This document shows, in pieces, positions 1 to 11,294 of a stretch of DNA of 64,000 bases. This DNA comes from Brachionus manjavacas. Taxonomy: Eukaryota > Rotifera > Eurotatoria > Ploima > Brachionidae. The notes under the pieces were generated by a model that was not told the origin of the DNA, did not search any database, and saw nothing but the letters and a program-made list of their open reading frames with translations. The stretch lies in assembly GCA_019054805.1 (NCBI GenBank), contig JAHQIY010000013.1, forward strand, positions 620,001-684,000, written 5' to 3'. Numbering within the stretch: the first letter of the stretch is position 1; each line of letters begins with the position of its first letter. The translations under genes were made by a program, and so were the position numbers.

Positions 1-3000
1 GTTGGTGCTCTCTTAATCTAATAAAAAATCTAAATTATTTGAAAATCAGAACAAAATTCATGATTTTGCATGACTCCATTATAGTAGACATAATAACTTG
101 ACTTGTAAATTTCAGAATGCCGGCGAAAAAAATAAATTGTTTTTGAATTAAAAAATTGACAAAGATCTAGCTTTTTCGGAAAAAAATTTTATAAATTTAT
201 AAAAGAATTGAACAGAATCAGAATTTTATTTTATTAATTTTAATGGAATGATCAGTTAGTGCTCTCTTAATCGAATAAAAAATCTAAATTATTTGAAAAT
301 CAGAACAAAATTCATGATTTTGCATGACTCCATTATAGTAGACATAATAACTTGACTTGTAAATTTCAGAATGCCGGCGAAAAAAATAAATTGTTTTTGA
401 ATTAAAAAATTGACATTGATCTAGCTTTTTCGGAAAAAAATTTTATAAATTTATAAAAGAATTGAACAGAATCAAAATTTTATTTAATTAATTTGTATGG
501 AATGATCAGTTGGTGCTCTCTTAATCGAATAAAAAATCTAAATTATTTGAAAATCAGAACAAAATTCATGATTTTGCATGACTCCATTATAGTAGACATA
601 ATAACTTGACTTGTAAATTTCAGAATGTCGGCGAAAAAAATAAATTGTTTTTGAATTAAAAAATTGACATTGATATAGCTTTTTCGGAAAAAATTTTTTT
701 AAATTTATAAAAGAATTGAACAGAATCAAAATTTTTTTTTATTAATTTGTATGGAATGATCAGTTGGTGCTCTCTTAATCTAATAAAAAATCTAAATTAT
801 TTGAAAATCAGAACAAAATTCATGATTTTGCATGACTCCATTATAGTAGACATAATAACTTGACTTGTAAATTTCAGAATGTCGGCGAAAAAAATAATTT
901 GTTTTTGAATTAAAAAATTGACATTGATCTAGCTTTTTCGGAAAAAAATTTTATAAATTTATAAAAGAATTGAACAGAATCAAAATTTTATTTTTTTAAT
1001 TTATATGGAATGATCAATTAATACTTATTTAATCTAATAAAAAATCTAAATTACTTGAAAATCAGAACAAAATTCATGATTTTGCATGACTCCATTATAG
1101 TAGACATAATAACTTGACAGGTAAATTTCAGAATGTCGGCGAAATAAATAAATAGTTTTTGAATTAAAAAATTGACAAGATCTAGCTTTTTCGGAAAAAA
1201 ATTTTATAAATTTATAAAAGAATTGAACAGAATCAGAATTTTATTTTATTAATTTGTATGGAATGATCAATTAATACTTATTTAATCGAATAAAAAATCT
1301 AAATTATTTGAAAATCAGAACAAAATTCATGATTTTGCATGACTCCATTTTAGTAGACATAATAACTAGACTTGTTAATTTCAGAATGTCGGCGAAAAAA
1401 ATAAATTGTTTTCGAATTAAAAAATTGACATTGATCTAGCTTTTTCGGAAAAAAATTTTATAAATTTATAAAAGAATTTAACAAATTAAAATTTTTTTTT
1501 ATTCATTAGAATGGAATGATCAATTAATACTTATTTAATCGAATAAAAAATATAAATTATTTGAAAATCAGAACAAAATTCATGATTTTGCATGACTCCA
1601 TTATAGTAGACATAATAACTTGACTTGTAAATTTCAGAATGTCGGCGAAATAAATAAATAGTTTTTGAATTAAAAAATTGACATTGATCTAGCTTTTTCG
1701 GAAAAAAATTTTTTTAATTTATAAAAGAATTTAATAAAATTAAAAATTTTTTTTATTCATTAGAATGGAATGATCAATTAATACTTATTTAATCGAAAAA
1801 AAAATCTAAATTATTTGAAAATCAGAACAAAATTCATGATTTTGCATGACTCCATTATAGTAGACATAATAACTTGACTTGTAAATTTCAGAATGCCGGC
1901 GAAAAAAATAAATAGTTTTTGAATTAAAAAATTGACATTGATCTAGCTTTTTCGGAAAAAAATTTTATAAATTAATAAAAGAATTGAACTGATTCACAAT
2001 TTTTATTTTTAATTTGTATGGAACGATCAATTAATACTTATTTAATCGAATAAAAAATTTCAATTATTTGAAAATCAGAACAAAATTCATGATTTTGCAT
2101 GACTCCATTATAGTAGACATAATAACTTGACTTGTAAATTTCAGAATGTCGGCGAAAAAAATAATTTGTTTTTGAATTAAAAAATTGACATCGATCTAGC
2201 TTTTTCGGAAAAAAATTTTATAAATTTATAAAAGAATTTAACAAATTAAAAATTTTTTTTATTCATTAGAATGGAATGATCAATTAATACTTATTTAATC
2301 AAATAAAAAATCTAAATTATTTGTAAATCAGAACAAAATTCATGATTTTGCATGACTCCATTTCAGAATGTCGGCGAAATAAATAAATAGTTTTCGAATT
2401 AAAAAATTGACATAGATCTAGCTTTTTCGGAAAAAAATTTTATAAATTTATAAAAGAATATAACAGATAAAAATTTTTTTTTTATTAATTAGAATGGAAT
2501 GATCAATTAATACTTATTTAATCGAATAAAAAATCTAAATTATTTGAAAATCAGAACAAAATTCATGATTTTGCATGACTCCATTATAGTAGACATAATA
2601 ACTTGACTTGTAAATTTCAGAATGTCGGCGAAAAAAATAAATAGTTTTTGAATTAAAAAATTGACATTGATCTAGCTTTTTCGGAAAAAAATTTTATAAA
2701 TTTATAAAAGAATTTAACAAATTAAAATTTTTTTTTATTCATTAGAATGGAATGATCAATTAATACTTATTTAATCGAATAAAAGTCTCAATTATTTGAA
2801 AATCAGAACAAAATTCATGATTTTGCATGACTCCATTATAGTAGACATAATAACTTGACTTGTAAATTTCAGAATGCCGGCGAAAAAAATAAATAGTTTT
2901 TGAATTAAAAAATTGACATTGATCTAGCTTTTTCGGAAAAAAATTTTATAAATTTATAAAAGTATTTAACAAATAAAAAACTTTTTTTTATTAATTAGAA

Positions 3001-3572
3001 TGGAATGATCAATTAATACTTATTTAATCGAATAAAAAATATAAATTATTTGAAAATCAGAACAAAATTCATGATTTTGCATGACTCCATTATAGTAGAC
3101 ATAATAACTTGACTTGTAAATTTCAGAATGTCGGCGAAAAAAATAATTTGTTTTTGAATTAAAAAATTGACATTGATCTAGCTTTTTCGGAAAAAAATTT
3201 TATAAATTTATAAAAGAATTGAACAGAATCAAAATTTTATTTAATTAATTTGTATGGAATGATCAATTACTACTTATTTAATCGAATAAAAAATCTAAAT
3301 TACTTGAAAATCAGAAACAAAATTCATGATTTTGCATGACTCCATTATAGTAGACATAATAACTTGACTTGTAAATTTCAGAATGTCGGCGAAAAAAAAA
3401 TTTGTTTTTGAAATAAAAAATTGACAAAGATCTAGCTTTTTCGGAAAAAAATTTTTTAAATTTATAAAAGAATTTAACAAATAAAATTTTTTTTTTATTA
3501 ATTTGTATGGAATGATCAATTAATACTTATTTAATCGAATAAAAAATCTAAATTTTTTGAAAATCAGATCAA
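1..3572. repeat. 254-bp tandem satellite array, 14 full copies plus a partial one
   Basis: Near-identical units begin at 1, 255, 509, 763, 1017, 1270, 1523, 1777, 2030, 2283, 2506, 2759, 3012, 3266 and 3519 (partial). The spacing is 253-254 bp except for the unit at 2283, which lacks about 31 bp after gcatgactccatt. Each unit carries a conserved core (catgattttgcatgactcc), a CG-containing patch (gaatgtcggcg) and an 18-bp palindrome, ttttataaatttataaaa. Units 1-4 share gtgctctctt at the start while later ones read atacttattt, so two subfamilies sit in blocks. The window opens inside the array, so its true length is unknown. Short ORFs inside it are by-products of the repeat and are not annotated. 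Confidence 0.95.
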
Positions 3573-3639
3573 AGAACATGCTTTTGCTTTTTTTTTAAGA
3601 ATACTGCAAAAGTTTATCTCCTGGAGTTATTGTTGATGT

Positions 3640-5300
3640 TAATTGGCTTGACTCAAGTGTACCTTTGATAATTAAAAAATATTAAGTGAGTTTCAAAGGT
3701 GATAGACAAAAGATCAAAATAGCAGCTTTATTTGATAGTGGAGCGACTAATTCCTTCGTTCAGTTTGATAGGCTAAGTCCAAAGTCACAATCCATCATAA
3801 ATAACATTAATAGACATAGGTTTGTCGGAAACGAGTACGGACTAATGAAAAATTACAATTAAGGCAGCCACAAATGATGTTTCGGAAAACTGTGTCACTG
3901 CACCAATGATAGTAATTATTGGAGACTGGTATGGTGTTCATGAGTTTTTAATTACGACCAGCTTGAAAGACAAAGAAGTTATTTAAAGGCGTGATTTTTT
4001 AAAAGCCCAAAATGTTAATATAGATCATGGGAATGATCAAATTTTAATCAATAAAAAGGAATATGGTTTTGATGATGATGAAGAACAGATACCGTGTATC
4101 TCAGTACACCGTGTTGAAGTTGAACCCAAGTCTGAAGCGTTGGTCAAGTGTAAAAACTTAATCAACCCGAAATCAGATGTTGTTTTCACTCTGAATGCAA
4201 GTGCAAATGGGTTATATTTTGGGCATTGTGTATGGTCAGTAGATGCAAATGGAGAAATGGCAGTGAGAGTTTTGATTTTTTTGAACGAGAAACTTGTAAT
4301 AGACATATATAAGTACGTTGGATACTCAACAAGTTCGTTTAGCTTTGTAGAATCAAACTGTTTCAAAAATGGCTCAAAAATCGTTCTTAATAATGTTGAA
4401 ATTGAAACGGATAAGCTAAACAAATTTTCACGTATAAAGTATGGTGATAAGTTGAACAAGTTGCAAAAAGATCGCTTTGAAGAGCTCCTGTCCGATAAGT
4501 TTAATGCATTTCAATGGTCTTCATCAGATGTTGGAAGAAAATCACTAATTGAGCATAAAATTGATACAGGAGAAAGTTCACCAGTGAAGTTGAAACAGTT
4601 CAATATACCCCAAGCAGTCCAAAGATAATTAGACAAACATTTAATTGAAATGTTAGAAAAAAACTTAATTCAGCCAGGTCATAGCCCAAAGTGTTCGCCA
4701 ATAATCCTAGTGAAACAAACTGCTCGTGATGCTAACAAAATACCGTTTTTTAGCAGATATGCGTGGTGTTAACAATGTTCCCAAAAAAGACTCTTTTCCA
4801 TTGCTAAGAATTGACCAAGCTTTAGACTCACTTGGTGGTGCGTGTTTGTTCTCAGTAATAGACATGGCAAGAGGTTATTTACAGGTGCCGTTGAGTGTAC
4901 AATACAAAGAAAAAACGGCCTTCAGGGCTAATAACAGATTGTACCAATGGACTGTTATGTCTTTAGGTTTGGCGAATGTACCGTCTACATTTTCACGATT
5001 AATGGATATGGTCCTGAATGGACTTACGTTTAAACATGTTTTAGTTTATTTAGATGATACGATTATCTACTCACGTAATTATTACGAACACTTGGAACAT
5101 TTAAAGGAAGTTTTGGACAGAGTTATAGCTGCTGGACTAAAACTAAAACCGGAAAAATCGGATGAAGATAGTTACTTGGGGTTTGTGGTCTCTTCTAAAG
5201 GTATTAAACCTGATAAGGATAAAGTTAAGGCTAAAGATGCTATATAATTTCCAAAAACACCAAACATATCGAGATTATTACATGTATTGTTGGCATTTTT
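3640..5300 (+). pseudogene. Ty3/gypsy-type retroelement pol remnant: protease and reverse transcriptase
   Basis: The conceptual product begins with a retropepsin-like aspartic protease: LFDSGATNSFV at about 3730-3765 contains the DSGA active-site motif. A linker (4140-4628) leads into a reverse transcriptase with the palm motif FSVIDMARGYLQVPL (about 4850-4890) and the catalytic YLDD at about 5050. The RT tail ends near 5250, and a further degenerate stretch to about 5300 resembles the usual post-RT region. It is broken: an in-frame stop at 4626-4628, a frame change near 4726-4760, and several stops between 3680 and 4140. No gag, RNase H or integrase core is visible here; an integrase tail lies at 7047-7234. 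Assignment to Ty3/gypsy rests on the protease-RT order and motif wording, not on a search. Confidence 0.85.
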
Positions 5301-5479
5301 GAATAAAATGTGAAATTTTTTGATTGGGTTTAAAAAAATGTTTTGATTGGGTAAAAAGAAATCATAATTTGAACAGAAAATTTTATTGATCATTAAAAAT
5401 TTAAGAATAAAAATTTAAAAAACAATTATTTTTATTATCGATAAAATTTAAAATTAATAAAAAAAATAGAAAAAAAATT

Positions 5480-5996
5480 TTAAACAGATTTCTTGCATTT
5501 TTTAATAACAAATCTAAAGCCGAGAGTTGCAGACGATTCTATGCTTTGCTCGTCTAATTTTTTGTCTAAAAATTTTAAGATCTTACCTTTTGAAATGTTC
5601 ATTTGCAAAGATTCTAAATTGATAATTGAATAATCGGTATTATTGAAATACCTTTCTGTTATAAAATTAAAGTCCTTAAAGAACGATCCTACAGTTTTGA
5701 ACCGCGAATTTAGATTATCCTTTTTTTTTAAAAAAAAAATACAATTTTTAACTTATTCTAACTTTAAATGTCTTTAATTGATTTGATTTTCTATGAGATT
5801 TTAACAACTTAGCGAAATTATAATTTATATCTGTAACAACTTGGTCAATTATGTTTGAGTTTTTTTTCGGAACTTTTGGTTTAGGCGGTCTTATTTGTTT
5901 CTTGGCTTGTTGGTGGTCTGTTTTTAATTTGCTCAGATTTGAATTTGTATAAAATCCAGTTTGATATAAACCTTTGTTTCTGGTTGCAATAGTCAT
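5480..5996 (-). CDS. unrecognised small two-exon gene, divergent from the next ORF
   Basis: Exon 1 runs 5996-5763 from ATG; exon 2 runs 5719-5480 to a TAA. The intron (5762-5720) is 43 bp, begins GT and ends AG, and joins two open frames in phase 0 to give about 157 aa. The first half is rich in Lys, Gln and Pro (a PPKPKVPKK stretch). The second half is hydrophilic with scattered aromatics (FKTVGSFFKDF) and a basic end. I do not recognise a domain. Its start lies only 14 bp from the start of the opposite-strand ORF at 6011, suggesting a shared bidirectional promoter or a two-gene mobile unit. It sits between the RT and the integrase tail of the Ty3/gypsy remnant, so it was probably inserted there. 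Expression is unproven. Confidence 0.5.
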
Positions 5997-6010
5997 CTAA
6001 AATTGAAAAA

Positions 6011-7005
6011 ATGATATTATCAATTTCTTCATTAGATTACATGCAATTAACGAATTCTATTCATTCGTTTAACGCACAATTAATCGCTGCCAAAAATAAA
6101 ATTCATTTAAAAAAAAAACAGATTGAACTTATGGAGAATAAATTAGCAGAACAAGATTTGATGATTCATTTATTAAATAAAGAAAAAAAAAATGTAGTTC
6201 TTGAAAACGAAATTTTAATTTCTGAACACCTAAAGTTAATAAATAAAAAAGATAATGAAATTTTAGAATTAAAATCTTACAGTTTAAGAGAGAATTCGTT
6301 TAAGTATAGAAATAGGAAAGGTTATTTCGAAGTAGGAAGAAGACAGGCTGATTATCTGAGAGATGATTTAAAATTAATTTTTGATAAAGTTATTTTCTTA
6401 TGTTTTGATATTGGCTTAAAAATTTCGAAAATTATCTTGTGTAAATCCGAAAATACATCAATTGTAAATGACTACAATTTAAGTATAAAAGAATATATCG
6501 AGAAATATAATTCTATTGAATTATTTTTACATATTAAAGATAAATTTCGCTTATCCGATCATATGTATCATTCTTTAAAAAAAAACTTCGATTTGGATGT
6601 TCCGTCGATTTATTAAGAAAAGAAGAAATGAAATGAATGAAAATTTTAATATTTTAGCTATTGATGAAGGATTTTATTTAGAACCTTTAACTGAGTTAAA
6701 AAATAAAATTATATATCTTATAAAAAAGGAAAAATAAAAGAAAATATAATAAAAATTAAATTATCCGCTGATGGTACAAATGTTGCTAGAAGCCTAAAAT
6801 TAATAAACTTTTGTTATTCAATATTGAATGAAGGTAAAGATGCTGCTGGTGTTAATGGCAACTATACATTTGGCATCTTCAAAGTAGATGAAGAAAATTA
6901 CGATTCTATAAAAAATTGGCTGACAAAAATCTGGAGTGAAATCAAATCATTCAATTCATTTCTTTATGAAGAAAAAGAATTTTTAATAGAATATCTGGCA
7001 TGAAA
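6011..7005 (+). pseudogene. uncharacterised invertebrate repeat-family protein, frameshifted
   Basis: The first 201 codons are open (6011-6616). A coiled coil rich in Lys/Glu (about residues 25-90) is followed by a block with NRKGYFEVGRRQADYLRDD and DHMYHSLKK. The reading then continues in other frames: RRNEMNENFNILAIDEGF (about 6620-6670), and from about 6750 LSADGTNVARSLKLINF and GNYTFGIFKVDEENYDS, ending at a TGA at 7003-7005. This order of motifs resembles a family of uncharacterised predicted proteins I remember from cnidarian, sponge and other invertebrate genomes, where the block after this one usually carries a metal-binding motif. That recollection was not searched. At least two frame changes make it a likely pseudogene. 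Function unknown; its multicopy distribution suggests a mobile-element protein. Confidence 0.5.
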
Positions 7006-7046
7006 CAAATTTAAGGATCGAAACGGTAAACGTTAAACGAAAAACA

Positions 7047-7234
7047 AATTACGATAAAAAGCGAAGTTTGGTCAATTTCTAGAAAAACGATCTGGTAAGA
7101 ATAAATTCTCCATCAATTAAGCAAGGTCTAACTCATAAGCTAAATAGAAAGAAATGGATAGGACCATTTAAAGTTAAAAGAATTATCAATGATGTGAAGG
7201 CCGATAGAACAAGAAAAAGGAAAAACCAAAACTA
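7047..7234 (+). pseudogene. Ty3/gypsy integrase C-terminal (GPY/F) remnant
   Basis: The reading frame beginning NYDKKRSLVNF, with one in-frame stop and then NDLVRINSPSIKQGL, ends in KWIGPFKVKRI. This matches the integrase tail of Ty3/gypsy elements: a Kx-GDLV-like segment followed by the GPY/F module (here GPF). It lies 1.7 kb beyond the RT fragment and in the same orientation. It is most simply the 3' part of the same retroelement, the RNase H and integrase core having been lost or replaced by the divergent ORF pair between. No LTR could be identified around it. Confidence 0.6.
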
Positions 7235-7262
7235 ATTATTTAAAGTTGATTGTTAAAACTTT

Positions 7263-7342
7263 ATTTATTTATTTAAATTTTTAAATTAAATAAATAAATA
7301 CGAGCCAGTTAACAAAGCATAATATATATTCTACTAACTGGC
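7263..7342. repeat. AT palindrome followed by a short GC-containing hairpin
   Basis: An imperfect TTTATTTATTTAA / TTAAATAAATAAA palindrome (about 7265-7299) is followed immediately by an 8-bp stem: gccagtta at 7304-7311 and taactggc at 7335-7342, with a 23-nt loop. The position just after the integrase remnant could mark the retroelement 3' end, but no matching partner was found upstream. Confidence 0.4.
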
Positions 7343-8707
7343 ATGTGAAATAAAACTTTCTTTTATTTATCCTTGCTTGTGTCATCCATTTATTGTCGTG
7401 AAAATGGTTTTTCAGAAATTGATTTTAAACAGGATTTCAAAGAAATAAATTTAAAATTTAAAAAAAGAGCTTTATCTAAAATTAGAATAAATTTTTTTAA
7501 AGTTATTTAAAAAAAAATAATAAGCAGAATTAAGCATTTTAAAATTAATTTTGCCTTTTTCCTTATCATTTTTTAAAAATGATATAATATTTAACAAAAA
7601 AAAAAAATTAAATATAAGTCAATTTAAAATTTATTCATTCATTACGATGATCGGTTTAATATTACGGTTAATGAAGATTGGTATTTTAAGATATCGAAAA
7701 CAAAAGTTTTTAAAGATATCAATATAAATATAAAATTCAATAAAAAGGGCTTAAGATTAAATTTATCCATTGAGTAATTTAAAAAAGAGACTGATTTTTT
7801 ACAAGAAAAAAACATTTAAAATATATTTTTGCATGATCAAATGATATCAATCCTAATACAGCTTAGAGTAGAAAAAAATCATTTTTTACTATGATGGGCC
7901 AAATATGACCCTGTGTAATTTTTAATCCAATAAAATAAACTCAATTTCCCAATAGAATTTTGGTCTTAATTTATTGGTAACTAACAATTTTGTTTTTTAA
8001 ATTATCATTTTTTATATTATTGTATATTTAATACTGTTTGGAGTAAAAGTAAATACAATCAATTAGCCAATAAAAGGGAAAAAATTATATTTTATTAGGA
8101 TACTGTAAAAAAACATAATAAACCTTATCTGCAATTTGTAAAAACAATTGTTTTAATTTTTTTAAACTTTTTCCTGCTCGCTGTGTACTAATGATATAAA
8201 ATTTGACAAAAAAAAGAAAATAAAATGAAAACATACTATATGGACGAGGGGTTTTGACGCACAAATAAAAAAATAAAGTATAAAAATTAAACCATAGCAT
8301 AAAGAATAAAATATTAAGTTTTTTTTTTTTTTCTCGCATTTATTTTTTTAACTAAAAAAATAATATTTTTAATATAAAAATATTTTTAATTTCAAGCATA
8401 AGTAATTCAAATAAAAGTTGACTTGTTTTATATTTTATTATGCCTCCAAAAAGTAAAATAAAATACGAATTGTCAAAATCAAAATATTTAACAATGATGT
8501 AGACCTCGAAACATTTTTCAGAAACATTGTTCATAGAAAAGTGTCTAAGAATGGTAGACAAACATTACGTTGCTGTGTATGTGGGCTTGCTCCTTAACAC
8601 AATATTGTTGTATCCTATCGCTCTGGTACGTTTTTGAAATGTCATACTTTTGTAGGTGAATAAAATAAAAATGTGTGAAAGCAAAAATGTAAATCATTTT
8701 TACGAAA
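7343..8707. other. AT-rich sequence without a supportable gene
   Basis: Homopolymer A/T runs dominate. The only open frames are low-complexity (a Lys-rich one on the minus strand at 8085-8339). Between about 8526 and 8655 the plus strand reads KNGRQTLRCCVCGL, with Cys spacing reminiscent of the Cys-rich tail of piggyBac transposases. It is too short and too soon interrupted to call. A sharp change at 8708 marks entry into the duplicated transposon block. Confidence 0.5.
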
Positions 8708-9477
8708 CTGAGCATTTATCATGGGCCGATAGTTTTCCTCCTGCTAATTTTAATAAAAAATTCGCTATTTTAGTAAAAAGAAATCTAATTTAATAAGCTT
8801 ACCTCTAATTTATTAAAAACTCATCTAAATAAATAGAAACTTATCTAAAATAATAAAAACAACATCTTTTATTATAAAAAATATTTTTTGAGTTGAATCT
8901 AGAACAAAAAAATATCTTCTTTTAGTCATTGATTGGCATGTTGCAAGTTGAGCACAATTTATTTTCTTCATTTTGAGTACCATTGTCCAGTTTTCTTTTT
9001 TTCGCATTTGCAGTGGCATTCATTCAATTTTTGTTTCAAGTGAATAACATTTTCGTTTTTTTGGGACAGGATTAGATAAATTTTCACTCATTTTAATAAA
9101 AAGAATAACAGATAAAATTTTTACCTGTAAATATATATTTTTTATTGAAAGAATATAGATAAAGTCAAATATAGAACAATTAAATTTTGGCTTTATTTCC
9201 AATTAGTTAATTAAATGTCAAGATTTTTTTTATAATATAAAGGTGCGAATTTTTTTTTTTTTTTTGATTTTTCGTTGTATGAAGTTTTATTTCCTAAGAA
9301 AAAGATTAATTGGTTCGTTAGAAGAATCTTGTTGTATCGGGTTTTCGTTGCATCGAAATTCGTTTTATAGAAGATAAAAAGTATTCATTTTCCATTGATC
9401 GAAATCGGTTCTGATAATCGAATTCGTTCTATTGGGTTTTTCGTTCTATGGGGTTTCGTTGTACGGAGGATTGACTG
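8708..9477 (-). mobile_element. 5' end fragment of a pogo/Jerky-like transposon
   Basis: On the minus strand the fragment starts at 9477 with CAGTCAATCCTCCG, directly after a TA (9478-9479), as expected for Tc1/mariner-pogo target sites. About 250 bp of irregularly repeated acgaa motifs follow (CAACGAAACC, TAGAACGAAA, and so on), typical of pogo/Jerky-type ends. An ATG at 9091 opens a short frame (to 9020) with PKKRKCYSLETKIE, which looks like the start of a CENP-B-type N-terminal helix-turn-helix before a stop. The rest of the transposase is absent. The insertion interrupts the MULE-1 transposase gene. The same fragment recurs at 27206-27975 (plus) and 32324-33087 (minus), and its tip closes units 1 and 2. 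Confidence 0.6.
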
Positions 9478-10528
9478 TAGATCTATTTGAAATAATACTT
9501 GTATTTTCAAAATATTGAAATATATTGTCTTTGTGTATTTTATTGTTCAATTTTAAAGCATGGTCAATGTTACGATTGACATTAGCCCAGCAATTGACTC
9601 TTGATTGAACTTTGAACACTTTTCCAAAACCATTTTTTATGACATCTGCGTTGTCTGCGATTAGCTTGTTTAGTTGAATATCTTGATTTAGACTTGCTGA
9701 AACTTCTTTGATTGCTCTAAAAAAGAAAGCGAAATCAATATCTGTTTCATTGCGACAAATTGATAATCCAAATGGGTGTAAGTGTTTTGCTCTGTCTGTT
9801 GTTCCGTAAGTTAACACTGGGAAATTTTGAAATTTCAACTTATAGGTCGCATCAGACATTACATGCACATTAATTGCAGCAAACGACATCTGGCGCTTTG
9901 TTGTTAAAAACACTCGAAATGTTTGAATCGGCAATGGTTCTATTTGATTTTCTCAACAAACACTTCGTCTTCTGAAATTCTGTTGAATTTTTCGCTCCAA
10001 ACTTTCAGATCATTTAACGTGGGCTGACTTGAAACTTGCTTTTCGGATCTTATTTTCTTCAGTACGCTATTGAGTTTTGATTTTTTTGGAGGATTGATAC
10101 CTAATAAGGTTTTGAAGGATAGCTTCTGGTTTCAAAAATAAGGCTTCAAATTTGATTATTTTGTCTAAAAACGTGTTGAGGAATTTTTTCAACTTTTTCT
10201 TGTTGATGGTGGTTTGTGTGTTCATTATCCGATACATAGATACGACCTGTGCTACCAATTCCAACTAAAGCATACATGGTTGTTTGGCAACCAGCAAAAT
10301 TAAATGCTTACATTCGTACCAATGTTTGAATCCTAATTCTGTTGGCTTTATACCTTTGTTTGACCATTTATTGGCCTGGATTTCTCCATTCTTGATACTT
10401 TTTTGGACTCTTTCAAAATCTTTAAAGTAACATAACGGATGATAAATTTTTCCTTTTCCTCTTGTTACAACAACAATTTCTTCATCAATATCATCAGCGT
10501 CCAATATTGACTCGTCAGGGTTATTCAA
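9478..10528 (-). pseudogene. MULE-1: Mutator-like transposase with zinc-finger N-terminus, the only copy with its N-terminus
   Basis: Reads from ATG at 10528. An acidic leader (ILDADDIDEEIVVVT) precedes a FLYWCH/WRKY-like zinc-finger region (WYECKH, GCQTTMYAL, RIYVSDNEHTNHH). A linker (LNDLKVWSEKFNRI) follows, then the MULE catalytic domain at 9934-9480: PVLTYGTTDRAKHLHPFGL carries the first Asp and the RxxHP-like motif, and LIADNADVIKNGFGKVF the second Asp. The frame changes inside the finger (about 10290) and again before the catalytic domain, and the gene is cut by the pogo-like insertion at 9477. In the intact family the protein would catalyse cut-and-paste transposition in the nucleus. 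All other copies in the window lack the segment upstream of 10407 because MULE-2 joins there. Confidence 0.75.
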
Positions 10529-11294
10529 GAGAATACTTTCACTTTGAAATTTTTGGAAATTTATGGCTTAATTAATTTTATTTTTTTAAAGTTTTTAATA
10601 GCTGTAAAAATTTTTTTCTTTTTATACAATAATTTAATAATTTAAAGTGTAGATATAGGTTTAAATCTTAATTAAGATATATTTTTAATTATATATCATG
10701 CCTTGGCTATGCAGAATTTGGCAATGTCCAGAGCCAATATGGCTCGTTTTCATCCAGCAGTGCGAGAGTGGCGCCAAGATTGAGCCCAGTCTTAGTGTTG
10801 AGTCCAAAAAAGAGAATTTAGCTGCTCTTGGAAGCAAGATCAAGTACAAATTTGAACCCGATAGTAAAATAGGTATTTTTGAAAGATTATTTTTTTTTGT
10901 ACTGAGACCTTTTTAGTTTTGTATACAAAAATTTAATTAAAAAATACAACCAATTTTGATTATTAAACAAAAAAATAAATTATTTCAATTGTTTTTTTTT
11001 AATTTAAATAAAAAACTTTTTTTTTCAAGTATTATTCTTTAAATTTCGGTTTCCTCTATTATTACTCATAACCAGAACTAAGAAAAAAGTATTGATCTGT
11101 AAAATTACAATAGCATGAACTGTTGATAGCAAATTAAACAGTTCATACTATTGTAAGTAATTAAAAATATTTTTTTTTAAATTTTAATGATTCATTTTAA
11201 AAAAAATTAAATTTTTAAATATTTTATTAAATATTTTAAAAAGGAACCGCATATTGCTAATTTTTACTCGCTTTGTTGCTGCTTTTCTTTTTCG
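10529..11294. other. Linker between MULE-1 and the EnSpm fragment, with a GC-richer host-like island
   Basis: Mostly AT-rich. Between about 10690 and 10876 composition shifts to GC-richer, codon-like sequence. The plus strand reads SRANMARFHPAVREWR and, in another frame, LAALGSKIKYKFEPDSKIG before a GT. The minus strand also has an open piece (NTKTGLNLGATLALL). I cannot decide the strand or family; it looks like a broken exon of a host gene. A hairpin follows at 11105-11156. From 11184 to 11294 the minus frame (RKRKAATKRVK) is joined to the EnSpm fragment but does not match the full EnSpm gene. Confidence 0.35.
11105..11156. repeat. 20-bp-stem hairpin
   Basis: Arms ttacaatagcatgaactgtt (11105-11124) and its near-complement (11137-11156) differ at one position and enclose a 12-nt loop. 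It is single copy in the window and not part of a recognised element; it could be a decayed foldback tip. Confidence 0.6.

Noticed and set aside
1-3572. CRISPR-like array or coding repeats
   Set aside because: Units are 254 bp with no short-repeat/unique-spacer pattern; the ORFs at 538-729 and 3295-3519 are repeat by-products in a eukaryotic satellite.
8085-8339. 84-codon minus-strand ORF
   Set aside because: Low-complexity Lys/Phe sequence from A/T homopolymers, no domain or splice context.
8526-8655. piggyBac-type Cys-rich tail (KNGRQTLRCCVCGL)
   Set aside because: Too short and quickly interrupted, with no TTAA-flanked ends nearby.
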